The notes under the pieces were generated by a model that was not told the origin of the DNA, made no database searches, and saw nothing but the letters and a program-made list of their open reading frames with translations. Shown in pieces: positions 1-11,962 of a stretch of DNA of 64,000 nt. The DNA comes from Fasciolopsis buskii (taxonomy: Eukaryota > Platyhelminthes > Trematoda > Plagiorchiida > Fasciolidae): the NCBI GenBank assembly GCA_008360955.1, contig LUCM01004444.1:18344-82343 (forward strand), in the 5' to 3' direction. The position numbers were made by a program, and so were the translations under genes. Positions within the stretch are counted from its first letter, which is position 1. Each line of letters begins with the position of its first letter.

Positions 1-475
1 GGGTCACGTGTTGCGTATGACAGACACTCGTCTACCATGCCGTGCCCTATTTTGTGTTCCTCTCAAGGAATGGAAGAAACCTTGTGAAGGTCGACAGATG
101 ACGTGTCAACGTGGGATGAGAAAATGTACAGCGAACTTAGGTAAAGTAGGTGTCTCACGTCTTCGTGGTTTGAATCCGAGAGACCCGTCAACCAGATGGC
201 TGGATACACTGAAGGATATGGCAGTGAATCACGAATAGTGGAGATTGTGTTGTCATTTTGTATCGAATCAGAATGGTTGAAAGAGTGCGTTTGCACAGTT
301 GGACTGTGTTCCGTGTGTGGGCTAAAGGAGCGTCTTATCTTTTTCCGCCTGTGTAGGTCCACTCCCTGTTTTCCTCGGATATTCACTCTTTTTATAGAAA
401 CATGTAACTTTGGGGAAAAGGCAGCGGTCAGTTAGGCTTGCAGTGCTGTTTAACCCTGAACGATTTTGATGCGTC
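1..475 (+). mobile_element. RTE-like LINE, 3' end fragment (copy 1)
   Basis: This is the 3' coding end and 3' UTR of a non-LTR retrotransposon, entering from outside the window. It matches 23380-23850 almost base for base, including the peptide block around KVGVSRLRG (about 150-180) and the downstream UTR block at 345-400. The same block recurs at 59350-59690. The reading frame ends in a stop near 236-238 where the other copies continue for a few more codons. The tail near 460-475 carries a short GAT-rich stretch like the GATGATG tails of the other copies. The element's 5' part cannot be seen. Assignment to an RTE-like clade is inference from the long copy at 20801-23851. Confidence 0.75.
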
Positions 476-1419
476 AGTTGATGACTACAAAAAATGAAAG
501 GACGCCACGAGCAAAGTATCTTGGTTGGAACTAAAGTGTGTTCTCATGTCATAGGTGAGTGTGGCTTTCATACGTGATTTCTTCTTAGACGTTGTTACCC
601 TGCAGGACTACACTAGTGCTACCACATTAAACACCAGACAAAAGATGAGGTTTTGTTTACAACGCGGCAGAACCCTTCTGCAGGAGAGTTATAATGACAT
701 ATTCCGAAGCGTCCGTGCGCAGTATTTGTCCGACCAGGTGCAATGTTCTTTAGTGAGGAGCGCACACTTTCGCTGTGATGATTGTAGTGTCATTTATCGT
801 GTAATTGAAACTGGAAGTGCTATTTATCTTGGGTTGATTATTTAACTTTGGCCCGAACCTTTATAGATAAAAATACATGAACCTGTTTCGTTTCAGCCCA
901 GAGCTGCGTTACCGGGCGCGCCATTGGGTTACGGGTGAAAGACCAGTCACAAACCAGGGGTGGTAAGGCGTGAATAAAATCGGTTAAAGTCCACCAAATA
1001 AGCGACCGCGGACGGGGGGGAGTGGCTTGCCTAGTAAGTGTTCTCCTAAAGGAATATGCTGATGGTCCTATGACGTAGCGAGTGTGGGCCACCAACTAGA
1101 TGAGATTATTGCCAATTGCCGTGGCCCACCTAGCAAGGTTTTCGAGAAGAGCCGTATGAATCGACCATCCAGAGATCGCCTGGTCTATAAAGATTCTGTC
1201 GTTTTGCAGAACTCGCTTGGTTGCGCAAAGATTGGAAGTTCGTCCTAGGACAAAAGAACCTATTTTAAACCAAGCGTCCTACTAGTACAACAGAGCACAA
1301 CGCAAACAACCGTGGATATGATTAATCTTCAGAAAAAAACTTCTCTCTTTTCACTCATTCCCCATCGTGTCTCATGTTTCTCCTTTTCCCACTCGATTTT
1401 CTCACATCCACTGGAAACT
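476..1419. other. No recognised gene; one weak 96-codon frame
   Basis: A plus-strand open frame runs from 555 to 845 but opens with GTG; its first ATG lies near 642. It has no motif I recognise. The rest, including the GC-rich stretch near 900-1100, resembles retrotransposon UTR in texture but I could not tie it to a family. Confidence 0.3.
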
Positions 1420-1982
1420 CCAGTTGGTCATGGTAGTGGTAGTATCACTGGAATAAACCCTGTTCCTATTCTCCTGCGTTCTACCTCAGGTAGCATCCAA
1501 ACCCACCGAACCCGCTCCTGCCTACTGATGGACCGGTAACCACCAGCCTGAAACATGAGGTGAGGAGGGATGAGTTCTGCAGACAGACCATACACCATTC
1601 GCACCACTGACTTCTGTTCTAAGCCATATTTCTCAACATCTCCAAACAACAACAATCCTCATTTCTGGAACCCCTCGCAGGGAGACAGGAGGCACCAAAC
1701 AAGGCCAAAACCGAAGCTATCTTCTTCATACCTCTACATCAAGTCAGCCTGACCGCGGCTTCGCCTGTTCCAGATTTGCCCAGAACGTGCAAACACAGCA
1801 GGCAATAAGTGGTCAAACCACCGAAGGCGACGTTGAGCCATATGCTCGATCACAGGACGACTGTCTGCCTCCAAATTACGACGAAGCAAATCGTCATTGC
1901 TCACCCGATGTTCTCACCAGACACGAGCAACGCTTCCGAGACATCAGTGGTCGAACACAGAAAGTCGCCGGGTGTCGCATTC

Positions 1983-2735
1983 TTAAAGAAGAGCACTACG
2001 ATTGGTGGCACCCCTCCCCTTGAGGGAAAACTGGATGTCATGGAGGCGCCACAAGCGTTGCAGGTTCGCCAAAGCCGCCCTGCCTTTCGTAGTTCGTGAT
2101 GTGACCGCCTGCCAACCACTCCCTGGTGTGATCAGGTTCCCAACGTACTTGAAGCCATTGCCTACCTCCAACCGATTACCACAAAGATTGAGTGCAAGTG
2201 CAGGTTCCTGTCAGTCTTAAAGAAGTACCTTGTGTTTTCAAGGTATAAAGCACATACCTTATCAGTATGCCTCAATCGCCAAGAGGTCCGACACGCATTG
2301 AATATTTTGTGCATTGTCACCCAGCTCGGCGATATCATCGGCATACTCCAAGTCAAAAACTGTTCCCTGGGTGGAATTCAAATCCACAGTTTAAATGACC
2401 AGATAGTGCGTTCTACAGAGCAACCTCTATGATAAAGGAGAAAAGAAATTGAGATAAGAGGCAGCCTTGCCGTATTCGAATGGAGATGAAGAATGATGGT
2501 GAGAGCTGGCCATAAGCCCTAACCCGGCCTGAACTATGACTGCACAACTCTCTGAGGACAAAGCCATAATTCTCAAGTACTCCATTTCTCAACGAACAGT
2601 GCCATAGTAAAAACCTACCAACAGATTCAAAATCTGTACGAGTGTCCAAGAACATAACTGTCGGACTTCGGAACGTGAAATGATGATCTGTCGGGGAGTG
2701 AAGATTTGATAGGCGCAGCGCGAAACCCAGTCTGT
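1983..2735 (-). pseudogene. RTE-like reverse transcriptase core, broken
   Basis: This is the catalytic part of the minus-strand LINE. Three motifs are visible in different frames: an aspartate-containing motif A-like block (FLDTRTDF, near 2650), the RQGC block before the thumb (near 2460), and the YADD metal-binding box followed by IAELGDNAQ (near 2280-2340). Downstream, GNGFKYVGNLITP (near 2150) and the SLKGR end of the connection domain are recognisable. No single frame joins them. Reverse transcriptase identity rests on the order and spacing of these motifs. Confidence 0.6.
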
Positions 2736-2741
2736 TTGTTG

Positions 2742-3150
2742 CGTAGCCAAGTTTGTTTGATCTATGCACACAAGATGCAAGCACTGTCGTCGCACGATAT
2801 CATACGAGCACACAGCCTGTGGTCTAGTAGGACACGAACACGCTGAGGAACGGAGACAACATCCCGGGCCCAAGTCCTCAAGCCCCGTATCCGCACAACA
2901 GACGAAACCAAGGCGCTTCTCCCATAGCAGAAAAGTGGCGCGGAATACGAAGGGCTAGCCCAGAGAGAAGACAAACACAGAGTACTGCCGCGCGTTTATT
3001 GGTGACCCACCAACACATGTCAGAACTCACGTGAGTTCTATCGTTTATAAAGTTGTGTTGGGTGGCCTTGGTCGATATTTGAAGTTGCCAATCACCGAAC
3101 GAGTTTTGACAAATCTTATCGCAGACATATAAAAATTTTCAACCGCAAAA
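2742..3150 (-). repeat. Putative solo LTR (L1) inside the RTE-like LINE
   Basis: The block interrupts the LINE reverse transcriptase and is homologous to 29461-29925, with its best-matching core at 2985-3070 against 29751-29840. Read on the minus strand it has a TATA-like TTATAAA (near 3045-3050), then an AATAAA signal (3000-2995), as expected in an LTR. The 5-mer TGTTG stands at both edges (2737-2741 and 3151-3155), which would fit a 5-bp target-site duplication but could be chance. No TG...CA termini are clear, so the ends are approximate. Confidence 0.5.
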
Positions 3151-3682
3151 TGTTGCTCCTGACGAGTTTTTCCCTTATGCGAACTTTGCAAACTGCCAAG
3201 AATGACGGGCACAAGCAGCTTAGACATTGGGGGGGATTAGGCCAATACTCTAATGGTCAGCGCAGTCCTCGCACAAGCCCCATTTTAAGGTAAATACAGC
3301 GATCCACTCCTCCCACGATGAGTAGACCTTTCCTGGGTTTCTGACCTAAGATAATAAAACTTGAATTATTCTGAGCACCCCAACTCCTTTCTTGAAGAGC
3401 TGGGGAAAGGCCGTAAGAGTTCGGCGCTTTATGATGTCCAAAAGCTCATATTTCTCCGGTGATCTCATCTTCAGTAGGTAGATCTGTTGTAGAGGGCCAC
3501 CGGATGCTTGAGGGAAAAGCTGCGGGAGGCGCTGTTGACTACAGCCAGCTAAATTATGCCTGAATATGTTCCTTCAAGCGTACAAGACGTCGCAGCAGGC
3601 TGCGGATAGCGGGACGGTAGGCCTCAGATATCTGTATAACCGAATTATCTAGAGATGGAGCATGTGAGACACAACACGTCAC

Positions 3683-4115
3683 TTGTGTTACAGTCAGTTC
3701 CACCAACTTTGGCTACGGGACAGCCTGTTTGTAACGTTTAAGGGGTATCCCAGACGTATCGCCAAACGAGCTTTTAGGTCACGCTTTTTCGACTATTCAC
3801 ACAGTGTTTCTCCCGCGGAAACAAGCCATCCATTAGGTTCGCTGCCAACTGCTACGCCAGGTACACATGAACCACGATGTCACCACCTTCACTCGCATCT
3901 GCATCTCGTGTCAAAAGTCCAAGTTTCAAAGTCATACCAAAGGTTTTCTATTCCATTTTTCTTCACTAGTTTTGCATTTTCAATATGCCCTTGTCAAATT
4001 ATTGGACATATTTCCCCTGTTCAAGCTCTGTATTCATTTACCCGGTTGTAGTGCACTGCATAGGCCTATGCGTACAGAAAATATTATTGCACTGCAGTCA
4101 AAAGTGTGGAGGTAA
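3683..4115 (+). pseudogene. Ty3/gypsy integrase N-terminal part, broken (element C)
   Basis: This is a relic of the integrase zinc-binding region and the start of its catalytic core. The clearest block is MNHDVTTF followed by CISCQKSK (about 3867-3930), the second half of the HHCC finger and its usual follow-on. Upstream, FRSRFFDYSHSVS (near 3771-3810) holds the histidine-containing half, and downstream the start of the core (near 3990-4050) is degraded. The frame shifts several times. The missing middle of the core probably lies at 8095-8458, with about 4 kb of other repeats between. Confidence 0.55.
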
Positions 4116-4173
4116 AATTTAAAATAGAGAAAAAATTACACTAATCACCTTGTAAAAATGTGAAAAACAAAAC

Positions 4174-5517
4174 TCAGCGAGAAATAATCGTAGCGCAGAC
4201 GTCGGCCAAAACACGATCAAGGTTTGTCAAAATTCGTGCCGAATATGGGACAGTGGAGTCCCTATAGATATTCATTCTATGGGATATGGAACGGAAAGCG
4301 GGTCTTGTCGAAGTATGAGAGCGGCACTTTGAAAGATCACTGTGCAGATGATGCGCGGGATCAGAAAGAATTTTGCGAACGAATTTCGCACATGCTGATA
4401 AGTGTTGATCACATAGGTTATTGGACAAATCAGTTGGTGGTACGAAGGACATCCGGCTAAAATTTGACAGCCCCGGGCAAAACGTGTTGTAGTCTTTTAT
4501 AAATAAACCTGGAAATATAACTGGAGAACAGTAAAGAAGGATTGGAAAAACCCTGGTATACAAATCGGGAGATGGTGCTTTGCTCCACTCTGCAGTGCCA
4601 AATCTTTCTCATTTGAAATGACAATCGTCGGAGAGTTTTACACATGTAGAAATGTGGGCAGTTCAATTCAGATTTTTACTAATAGTAGCTCCATGAAAAT
4701 TTTTAGAATCAACCCTGGTAAACGTTTTCGAGTTGGTGGAAGACGGTTGCAATGGATAGGCTGGCTGAGGGGGAGAAGAGATATTCGAAGCTTTTAGATG
4801 TGTTGAGATGTAAACCAGCTCGTGCAAAGCATTTGTAAACAGAAGATAGGTTTTTGTTCGCAGTAGTATTTTTCATATACGGATGGATGAACAAAATTCC
4901 TTTGGAAGCACGAGACCGGTTTTGCGGTTATTGCCGCTGCTCAGGTATACGTAACTGGTATTGTTTTGTCCAACCATCCATGTGCTAGTGCGCTCCATTT
5001 ATATTTTTTAACTAGAACCTCCTATAAATCGTTAGAAGCGTGATTGGATGTTAAGTCCATTGAAGTACAACTTGGTGACTAGTTGGAGGATATTTGTTGC
5101 TCAGGCAAGACCAAAGTTCCGAAAAATTTTGTTCACTGATCCGTAAGTGAAACATACTACTGAGAAGAAAATCAAACACTTACGGGTCTTGCGTCCCGTT
5201 TCCCAATATTAGCTTTACCTGACCGACAAAAATCCTCCCATGTGGTTCCCAAATGTACTTACAATCCATTCACACTCCGAACGATTCAAATGATATTCTA
5301 GCGAAAGGAAATGTTGTTGGGAAAGTTTTGAAAATCGTCGTTGTTCGAAACGGCTTGAGAGAGCGGCATCATCAGTATACGCAAGCAGATGGCACGATGA
5401 GCTGGTTGACAAGTTGCTGATATAAGTAGAGAAGAGAAACGGTAAAAAACAGCACCCTGTAGCACTCCTGAATTGCCAATCAACGATTTTAAATCTTATC
5501 CGTCCATTCGTGTGCAT
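4174..5517 (-). mobile_element. CR1/Jockey-like LINE fragment, RT to C-terminus
   Basis: On the minus strand, 5517-5215 carries the RT block with the YTDDAALS box, a variant of the metal-binding YADD/FADD motif. This is followed at 4894-4709 by LHLNTSKS and FSPSASLS blocks, and at 4563-4174 by a C-terminal domain starting near ILLYCSPVIFPG. The order is that of a LINE ORF2 C-terminal half. Frameshifts and stops separate the blocks. Part of 4840-5290 is shared with 59020-59330, one segment of it in inverted orientation, so other repeats have been added. Clade assignment is inference. Confidence 0.6.
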
Positions 5518-5882
5518 TGGGTTCGGTTAATAAATTATTCACACAGCCATGCCAATAAAGAACTAGGACAACCAAATGTTTGCAGTTTGTGAAATAGAGG
5601 AGACCATGGGACTGAGTCAACTGCCGACGAATAGTCTAGAAAGGCGCGACGGACGGGTTTTATCGGTGCGTTTAAGGACTTACAAATGTGGTGAATGAAG
5701 GAAGGACATCGTCCAAAGTAACTTCTTTCTCTCAGCTGCCTGTAAGATTGATCGCTTCTTAATCCGCAGCTGGCAGCTAGGCCAGACTGCCGTCGGTTTT
5801 TTCTCTCTTCCAGGCCTTATAGTCCTGTTTGGATAGAAACAATTCCCCAATGCTCTGGTGATAATCCGATCCTGGAAAGACG
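5518..5882. other. No recognised gene
   Basis: I see no supported coding region here. The minus-strand frame at 5994-5680 has no recognisable motif and probably reads through repeat sequence. Confidence 0.3.
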
Positions 5883-6089
5883 ATGTATCCCTTACCATAC
5901 CATGCTCAAACTCCTTCCACGACACCTCGAGCACGTGGGTTTTACCACAATAGTGCGGGGCGCGGTCATATCCACCGCTTTGGCCGGCGCACATCGGGCG
6001 GGCAGCTCGTCTGCAGCGGTGTGCGGGTGCAACTAGGTTGGCGGATTACACCTCCTGCGTTCACCCTCAAACGGTGTTTTTCAGGTTGA
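5883..6089 (+). pseudogene. Ty3/gypsy integrase C-terminal fragment
   Basis: The segment at about 5970-6030 is nearly the reverse complement of 19770-19815, the 3' end of the pol region in gypsy element A. It includes the shared run around GGCGCACATCGGGCGGGC. In the plus frame it reads RRTSGGQLVCSGVRVQLG. The fragment is isolated and may belong to element C or to a second copy. Confidence 0.45.
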
Positions 6090-8094
6090 GTGGCCAGCAC
6101 TCGGTCAGCCCCACCCATTAGCACTGTTGTGGTAAACAGCACTGTAGCTCATAAGTTCATGTGCACCACCTTGTACTGGCTTCCTCTTGCTCCTTCCCGA
6201 AATTCTTCTAACAAATCCATACAAAAAGAACTCACGAATGGTCAGCATTATTATTGGCATCTGATATGAACTGACGTTCACAATGCATATTGACACCCGA
6301 AAGCAGCTGAAGACCGTCGTTTTTCATTAACCTCTATTTTCATCTGCGGAATTTGGCAATATACCGATGCTCCTGGTAACAGCTCTTCACACGAGTCCAC
6401 CAGACATTGACCCGTTTGACTCCGGTTCTCCTTCTTTTCCAACGCCACTTTCATCTCTAGACCCAGCCCAATTTATGAACGCAAAATTGCTCGAAACAAA
6501 CCTCATGTATTAGTATTACGATGGCACAATACCCATCCTTTGTCGCCGCTCTCCTAGCTAAATCGGTCTGTGCCTTCTGAATTTGAGTTTTATACTGCCT
6601 TTTTAATATCCAGTTTAGTTTTCGCTCATTTCCATTCCGTTATCGCATCCATACTGATACTCATCTCCACCCTATGACTCTCTTGACTATCGAGTACCCC
6701 GGCCAACGGGCGGCGACAGCCATTGCCCTCCAGCCATATTTTGCGCCCGCGATATGCACCTTTGTTGCATTCAAACAATATAACTTGCAGTGTAGGACTG
6801 GAATGCAACCACAGAAAAATCTTTGCGAGCAATTACCTAGCTTTGAATTAAAGCCCCCTGCTCGGAAAACCACATTGCCCGTTGTGATCCTGTGAGCGTA
6901 AACCATATTGCATTGTTTGTTTGGTTTCCGTTTTTCATGTCTTCATTGTGCCTTCCTGGCCTAATTTTAATGTTATCTTGCGCATGACTTTCGTATGTCA
7001 AGAGATATACAAAAACAAACAAGCCTCCCAAATTACTAGAGGTCGCTTTCACCCCCTGTCTCTTCGATTCACATAGTCCGTATTTCCTGTGCATCATCTA
7101 TGTAAAAAATTGATCTTGCCTTGCGCATGCATCTCGCAATCGAGAAAATATACATTATTATCATTATTGTTAGAACTGTTAGATTTATAGGCAAACTGAA
7201 TAGGGTCGTCAGGGGAACACAGGAGAGCGCAGGCGTTCAAGTATAGCACGCTCCGTCAGTTTAAGACCGGAAGATGTTTAGGCGATGGGGCGAAAACCTT
7301 TTGCTAAAGCAGTAGAACTGCTCGACCTTGGGACGGGAATGATAGCGGCGAATCTCCAACAGTCAGGGATAGAAGACAAAATTTATGATGAGTTAATTAG
7401 AGAGGTGAATGCATCGGTCAGGGCCAAGGTGCCATGCATTAAAGGAGCTAACGGCAGTTTGTCAGGATCAACCCGTGATAACTTTAATGGTGCCGAGAAG
7501 GTCGAGCACCTCTTCTCTAGGAAAACTTGTGGTTGTTGTATCATCGCCCTGAACAAATATGACCGGGGTACAAGTGGAAGAATAGACGAGAACATGATTG
7601 ATGCTTCTGGCATCCACAGAAGGCTTCGTATGCCTCTTCTTCCCACACAACAGTCGAATGCCTTGCCACAGGAGTCGATTGTTGTTACCAATTAGGAGTT
7701 GGCCCGCGAATTTCGTGTCGGTGCGTTGGATTTCAGCTTTTATTAAGGTAGAAATATATCGCGCACTTGCTTTATTACGGGGTTTGTGGAAGTCTTCCTT
7801 CCGTTTTCTTGGATATCGAAATATCTGGGAGGAGATCCAACCATTTGAGACAAATGGTGGTTCTAAAAGACAGCAGATATCGAAGATAGCGTTGGACTTC
7901 TCTGTGAAAAGTTTGACATTCTCAATGAGTAGGGGTTTAGAGCGAAATGGGCGAATGTGTGTGAAAGGATTTCTCTGAAGAAGAACAAGGCTGTTGCTTG
8001 AAAAGTAGCGGAGGCTAACCAGGATTTGATTTTTTTGCCTGAAGGAACCGAAATTTGACCTGGAGTGTATCTTGGGCCTTGACAGAAGCAGACA
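6090..8094. other. Unassigned stretch with two uncharacterised frames
   Basis: No element boundary is clear. A 136-codon plus-strand frame starts with ATG at 7285 and ends at 7695. It contains a cysteine pair (KTCGCC) but no motif I can name. A second frame overlaps it at 7598-7978. Both sit between gypsy pieces, so repeat origin is likely. The rest shows no supported gene. Confidence 0.3.
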
Positions 8095-8458
8095 ATGATT
8101 ACTAGTTTAAATTGTTCCGTAAATGGCTACTGGCGCCTTTTCCTGGCACAACTAGCAAAGCGGTAACCCAAGCCTTTCTATGGCACTGGATAGTTACTTT
8201 CGTGTGTGCAGATGTAATCCAAACCGTTCGAGTTTCACATTTAACAGGTGTCTCTATTATCCCCTTGAAAGTTTAGGTACCATGCCGGCCCATACGATAG
8301 CTCACCAACCCACAGCTAACGGCACTGATGAACGATTCCACCAACATCTGAAAGAATCTCGGCCCGACCGATACGAAGCACTACCTCTAGTCTTACTGGA
8401 TTGCCGTAACGAACTAAAAATGGATGTAGAGCATACAACAGCCAAAATGCAGCGTTAA
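8095..8458 (+). pseudogene. Ty3/gypsy integrase catalytic-core fragment (element C)
   Basis: The later part of an integrase core is readable in pieces. KAVTQAFLWHW (near 8157-8190) precedes a degraded stretch at the second-aspartate position. The segment from AHTIAHQPTANGTDERF (8290-8340) then carries the conserved glutamate region, followed by the ALPLVLLDCRNELK block (8380-8420). The GTDERF form replaces the usual G-VERF. The frame then runs to a stop, and an LTR follows within about 40 bp, as expected at the 3' end of a Ty3/gypsy element. Confidence 0.6.
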
Positions 8459-8489
8459 CATGGATTCGTTATTCAGGGTCCCGTGTTTA

Positions 8490-8745
8490 ATCGCCCAGCG
8501 CGGTTCCCATTTGCGCGTTGCTTACGCATGCTGCACTCGCGTGCTCCTGTAAAACACACTCAGCCTCCTACTGCTTCCGACAGTCATTTCCTTTCATCGG
8601 TCTGGTGTTTGTGTTATCAGTATTGCAGTTGCGCAGAACCGCGTAGGGTTGGGGCACAAATGGTGGCAACGGTTAAGGGAAAGCAAAATTAATACGAGGC
8701 CCACGTCAAGACATTCGGCTTTTGCAGAAGTCACCCTTGGTTTCG
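8490..8745 (+). repeat. LTR of Ty3/gypsy element C (3' LTR)
   Basis: This block matches the LTRs of element A (19276-19527, 26562-26819, reverse orientation) and the solo LTR at 32056-32300. Shared runs include CATTT-GCGCGTTG at the start, TGCTTCCGAC-GTC-TT near 8572-8590, and a GCAGTTGCGCAGA-CCG block near 8625. It lies directly after integrase fragment 8095-8458, in the same orientation. Confidence 0.6.
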
Positions 8746-11565
8746 CAATCCGCTTGTCTGCGGGCATGGAATTGCCAAAGCCACTAATTTCTAACGGTGA
8801 GCCTCCAGGTTAACGCACCGTATCTGTAGTTGCACCTCCCTGGGGCCCCTGAGAAAATACACCATTGTGTACATGCATCCAAATGTAAGAATGCAAGCGT
8901 GCATCTCCCATAGCAGAAACCTGTGCTGCGTTATAACCCCATAGTCCTGTCTGCATAAGGTGCCACGCAGCTACCATAAAAGGTTGGTGATAGGCAACAA
9001 CGTTGAGAAACAAATCTTCATCATGGAATGTCTTAGGCGAGCGTTCCTGGCAGAACCAAGTTCAAAGCTACCACACCAGCGGACTCCGCAAACTACCAAG
9101 GCGTTACCGCATAACCCAGCGCTGACGAACTTACCGGCCGCAGCCCCGTCAGAGGATAAGCCGTGGCCGAGTAATGAAAAAGCCTGTGATGCTTGCATGC
9201 ACTGTATGTTATTCTGTAGTTGCCCTGATGGACACCATAAAGTTTGCTTTAGAGAAAGAAAAGTCGACACCAATGCGGAACGTCAAACGAAACAGAAACT
9301 GAAGGACCAAATTATCGCGGGCGCACAAGGCCAAGGGTAACCCCTGCCCCTGTCTACTGACATCGTCTCTACTAGTCCATTCACCGGAGCGAGCGGATGG
9401 CTTACTCCACTAACGTCACCGCGGCAAGCGCCGGAAAGTCACACTCCCAACTTTAAACTTATGGAAATTTGGGTCTTTACGGCTAGCTGGGGAAGCTCTC
9501 ATATATCTTGCTTCTAGTACTAATCGCTATTCTGCTGATTTTTTAGCTGTACTTTTCCCCCAAACGTCGTTTCGCCCTTTGGTATTCCCTTTTTTACGTT
9601 TTTCATAACATACACACATGCATGTACATTTTGCTTGCTGCAACCAATTAATCGAAGCTCACCTTCCAGGTGATCTTCCGGGAAGGGGAACTTCATCGAT
9701 CCAACCGCCCCCTCAGCTTCTCATTTTCAAGTGTAAATTTTACACACGTGCAGCTCCGAACACTTCCTCGGTTCACGTCACAGCTTGGTTTCCTATGCTG
9801 TCAGGTTCCGAATTCAACGCGACTAGCACTACGTCAACCTCATTCTCGTCTTCGCATCCGACAAATGCCGATCGCTTACGAGGAGACGTCCCTTCCATGA
9901 CGTGCAGCGCTCAGTCTAGTTAATTAAATTGCATATTCTCAACTTAAATCAAAGGTCTCTTAGAAAACCAGAAATTTTCCGCTGCCGAAAATAAATTACA
10001 TATCCAATGACAGATTTGAAATGAGGTGGAACGGAAGCCCGAGGCAGTTCAGCAAAATCCGCTGACGTAGGCCTATAATTAAGGATTTCTGCCACAAGGG
10101 ACACTAAGGAGTTACCCGAAGACATGCAGAGTCTTCTTGCAATTTCTCAGTCCACCTGCTTCCATGAAATGGATTTCTGTGTTGCTTAAAGTATTTAAGA
10201 CGAGAGATCCCAGTATAGCATTCAGTTGCAGCCATGTTTGCAAAAGACCGATGCGAGATTACATCGTTTTTGCCCCATATATTTTCCAGGAGCTGCTGGC
10301 ACGTCAAAGAATCGAGTGAATCTATCCTTAGCCTGACTATGAAAGAATTCCAATGACACAGGATACACCTCAGTTGCTACTGGCATTAACGGTATTATTC
10401 TCGGTAAAAGCGGCAGCTTAACAAAACGGCCGACGTTATCAAAACCAGCAGTGAAATACTGAAAGTTACAGATGGTCACCCAAAAAGGCTTGCGACAGGA
10501 TCGGATGAGATTATGGCCTCCTGGAAACTTTATACCCAAAATAGCACCATGATTTTACTCCAGCCGTGCCGTTCGGTTGTGGAGTACTGGTACTTACAGA
10601 CACATCGTGTTTGCTGACAGTTACCAGGGTACAAACACATTTACACGGTGACGCTCGCTTGTATTAATTTGGTGATCCGATCCCACATAGTGCCGATAAG
10701 CATCAGCAAGGTTACAAACGGCAAGGTAACATTAAATGACTGCACATGAAATTTCTAATTGTAAGATTTTAATGGAAAATGAATTGCTACCTGGAGTATG
10801 ATATTTCGGCCATCCAATGGGCGACAAAGACAGCCACCTAAGAGTGCTGCAGGCCATGTTATGTCACCTGGCCCCGTAAACTGGCAGTTAGTTGCACAAC
10901 GGTATGCCTCAGCACAAATCAGTAAACGCAGCGCATTCAAGATTGCAAGGTGTTTGTTAGATGCACACTTAAAATAGCAAGTACTAGGATTTTTAAGATG
11001 GGTGTTTTTGGTGAGTGAGAAAAATGAATGAAGTGAATAAACGTGTAAGGGCGAGTTGGCATACGATAACAACATTTTGGTGTTGGTGACCACTGTCAAC
11101 AAGAAGTACTTTAAGTGTTGAACTTCGCTTTGACAGTGGACTATGGGGGGCCAGGATGAAAGGCAAACCGTGGGAGCCCGGAGAAGATAGTTTGCTCCGC
11201 CGAATTGTTGCCAGCTGCAATGGGTGTGGGCAATACCTAGATCGAATTAGGCACTTTTGTTGGTAAAGCTTATGGGTATTACAGTGGTCCAAACGTGATT
11301 TAGGACTACATGGAATTGAAAGAGGAAGGACAGGCGCAACAAACGTTAACGGCGGGGAAGTATGAAGTCAATGTTTTATTCGTCGGGAAAAGCAGGGAAT
11401 GCGATAATCAGAAGAGTGTGGTCACCGTTACTGGCACCTGTGTACGACGTCAGCATACATACTAGGTTTACCCGCAGGAAGAAGGTGAAAGGCAGACAGC
11501 CTAAGACAACACCCAAGTGTCGAGAGTCCTATGAACTAATACACGGCTGTAAAGCATTCCGATGA
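8746..11565. other. Unassigned sequence, no supported gene
   Basis: Several short frames exist. One at 8960-9340 (plus) has clustered cysteines (CDACMHCMLFCSC), and others lie at 9618-9923 (plus) and 10539-10222 (minus). None shows a recognisable domain. Sequence near 11060-11100 (TGGTGACC followed by a frame reading WEPGEDSLLRRIV near 11170-11210) hints at another LTR-retrotransposon start, but this is too weak to call. Confidence 0.3.
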
Positions 11566-11900
11566 GAAATCCAAAGCAACCATTAACATACCCATTTTCT
11601 ACCATCCACTTACTGCTAACTGTCTTCTACGGGACAAATCTTGTTTTTGTTTCATTGCATCAAATAAACTGTTGTGCCGACGACCTGGACTCTCGCCATT
11701 TCCACGAGCGTGGGTTCGCCGTTGTTTGACTATGTTTGGCGCTCTTTGTTGTGCGTGTGATTTGTTGTCAGAAAGCGGAATAACAGAGCCCGGAAGGAAC
11801 ACTATTGAGTTTCGACTGTTGTTCGCAACTAATTTGTTCTAAACAGTAGCGTAGTAGTTTGGTTCCGCCTCTGTTTCGATTTGCGTCAATTTGGTCGCTA
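11566..11900 (+). repeat. BEL/Pao 5' LTR
   Basis: The 335-bp segment is identical at every base to 17432-17766, with a constant offset of 5866 and no gaps. Identity starts at GAAATCC and ends at GGTCGCTA; the bases outside differ at once. An AATAAA lies at about 11662-11667. The termini are not canonical TG...CA, so the true LTR may be slightly longer on one side. Confidence 0.9.
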
Positions 11901-11962
11901 CGCGTCGCTCAAACGTACTTTTGAGGGACCTAAGGCACAAAAAACCCTGGTAACTGATTGGC

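Larger units (their letters stand above)
1420..3600 (-). mobile_element. RTE-like LINE relic, RT to 3' end, split by a solo LTR
   Basis: Read on the minus strand, the pieces fall in the order of a LINE ORF2. A linker and early RT region lies at about 3560-3160. RT palm pieces follow: FLDTRTDFESV near 2650, a RQGC block near 2460, and an intact YADD box near 2330. The connection region ends in SLKGR near 2000, and the C-terminal domain lies at about 1900-1570. The 3' tail near 1420-1440 contains repeated TACCAC units. Stops and frameshifts break every domain, so this is dead. The early RT and palm pieces are separated by the LTR-like block at 2742-3150. Related sequence occurs at 41560-41690 and 44390-44560. 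Confidence 0.65.

Noticed and set aside
9618..9923. Serine- and threonine-rich 101-codon frame
   Set aside because: Low-complexity composition with no motif, in repeat-rich sequence.
11599..11802. Minus-strand 67-codon frame, present again identically at 17465-17668
   Set aside because: It lies inside the BEL LTRs; the identity comes from the LTR duplication, not from a conserved gene.
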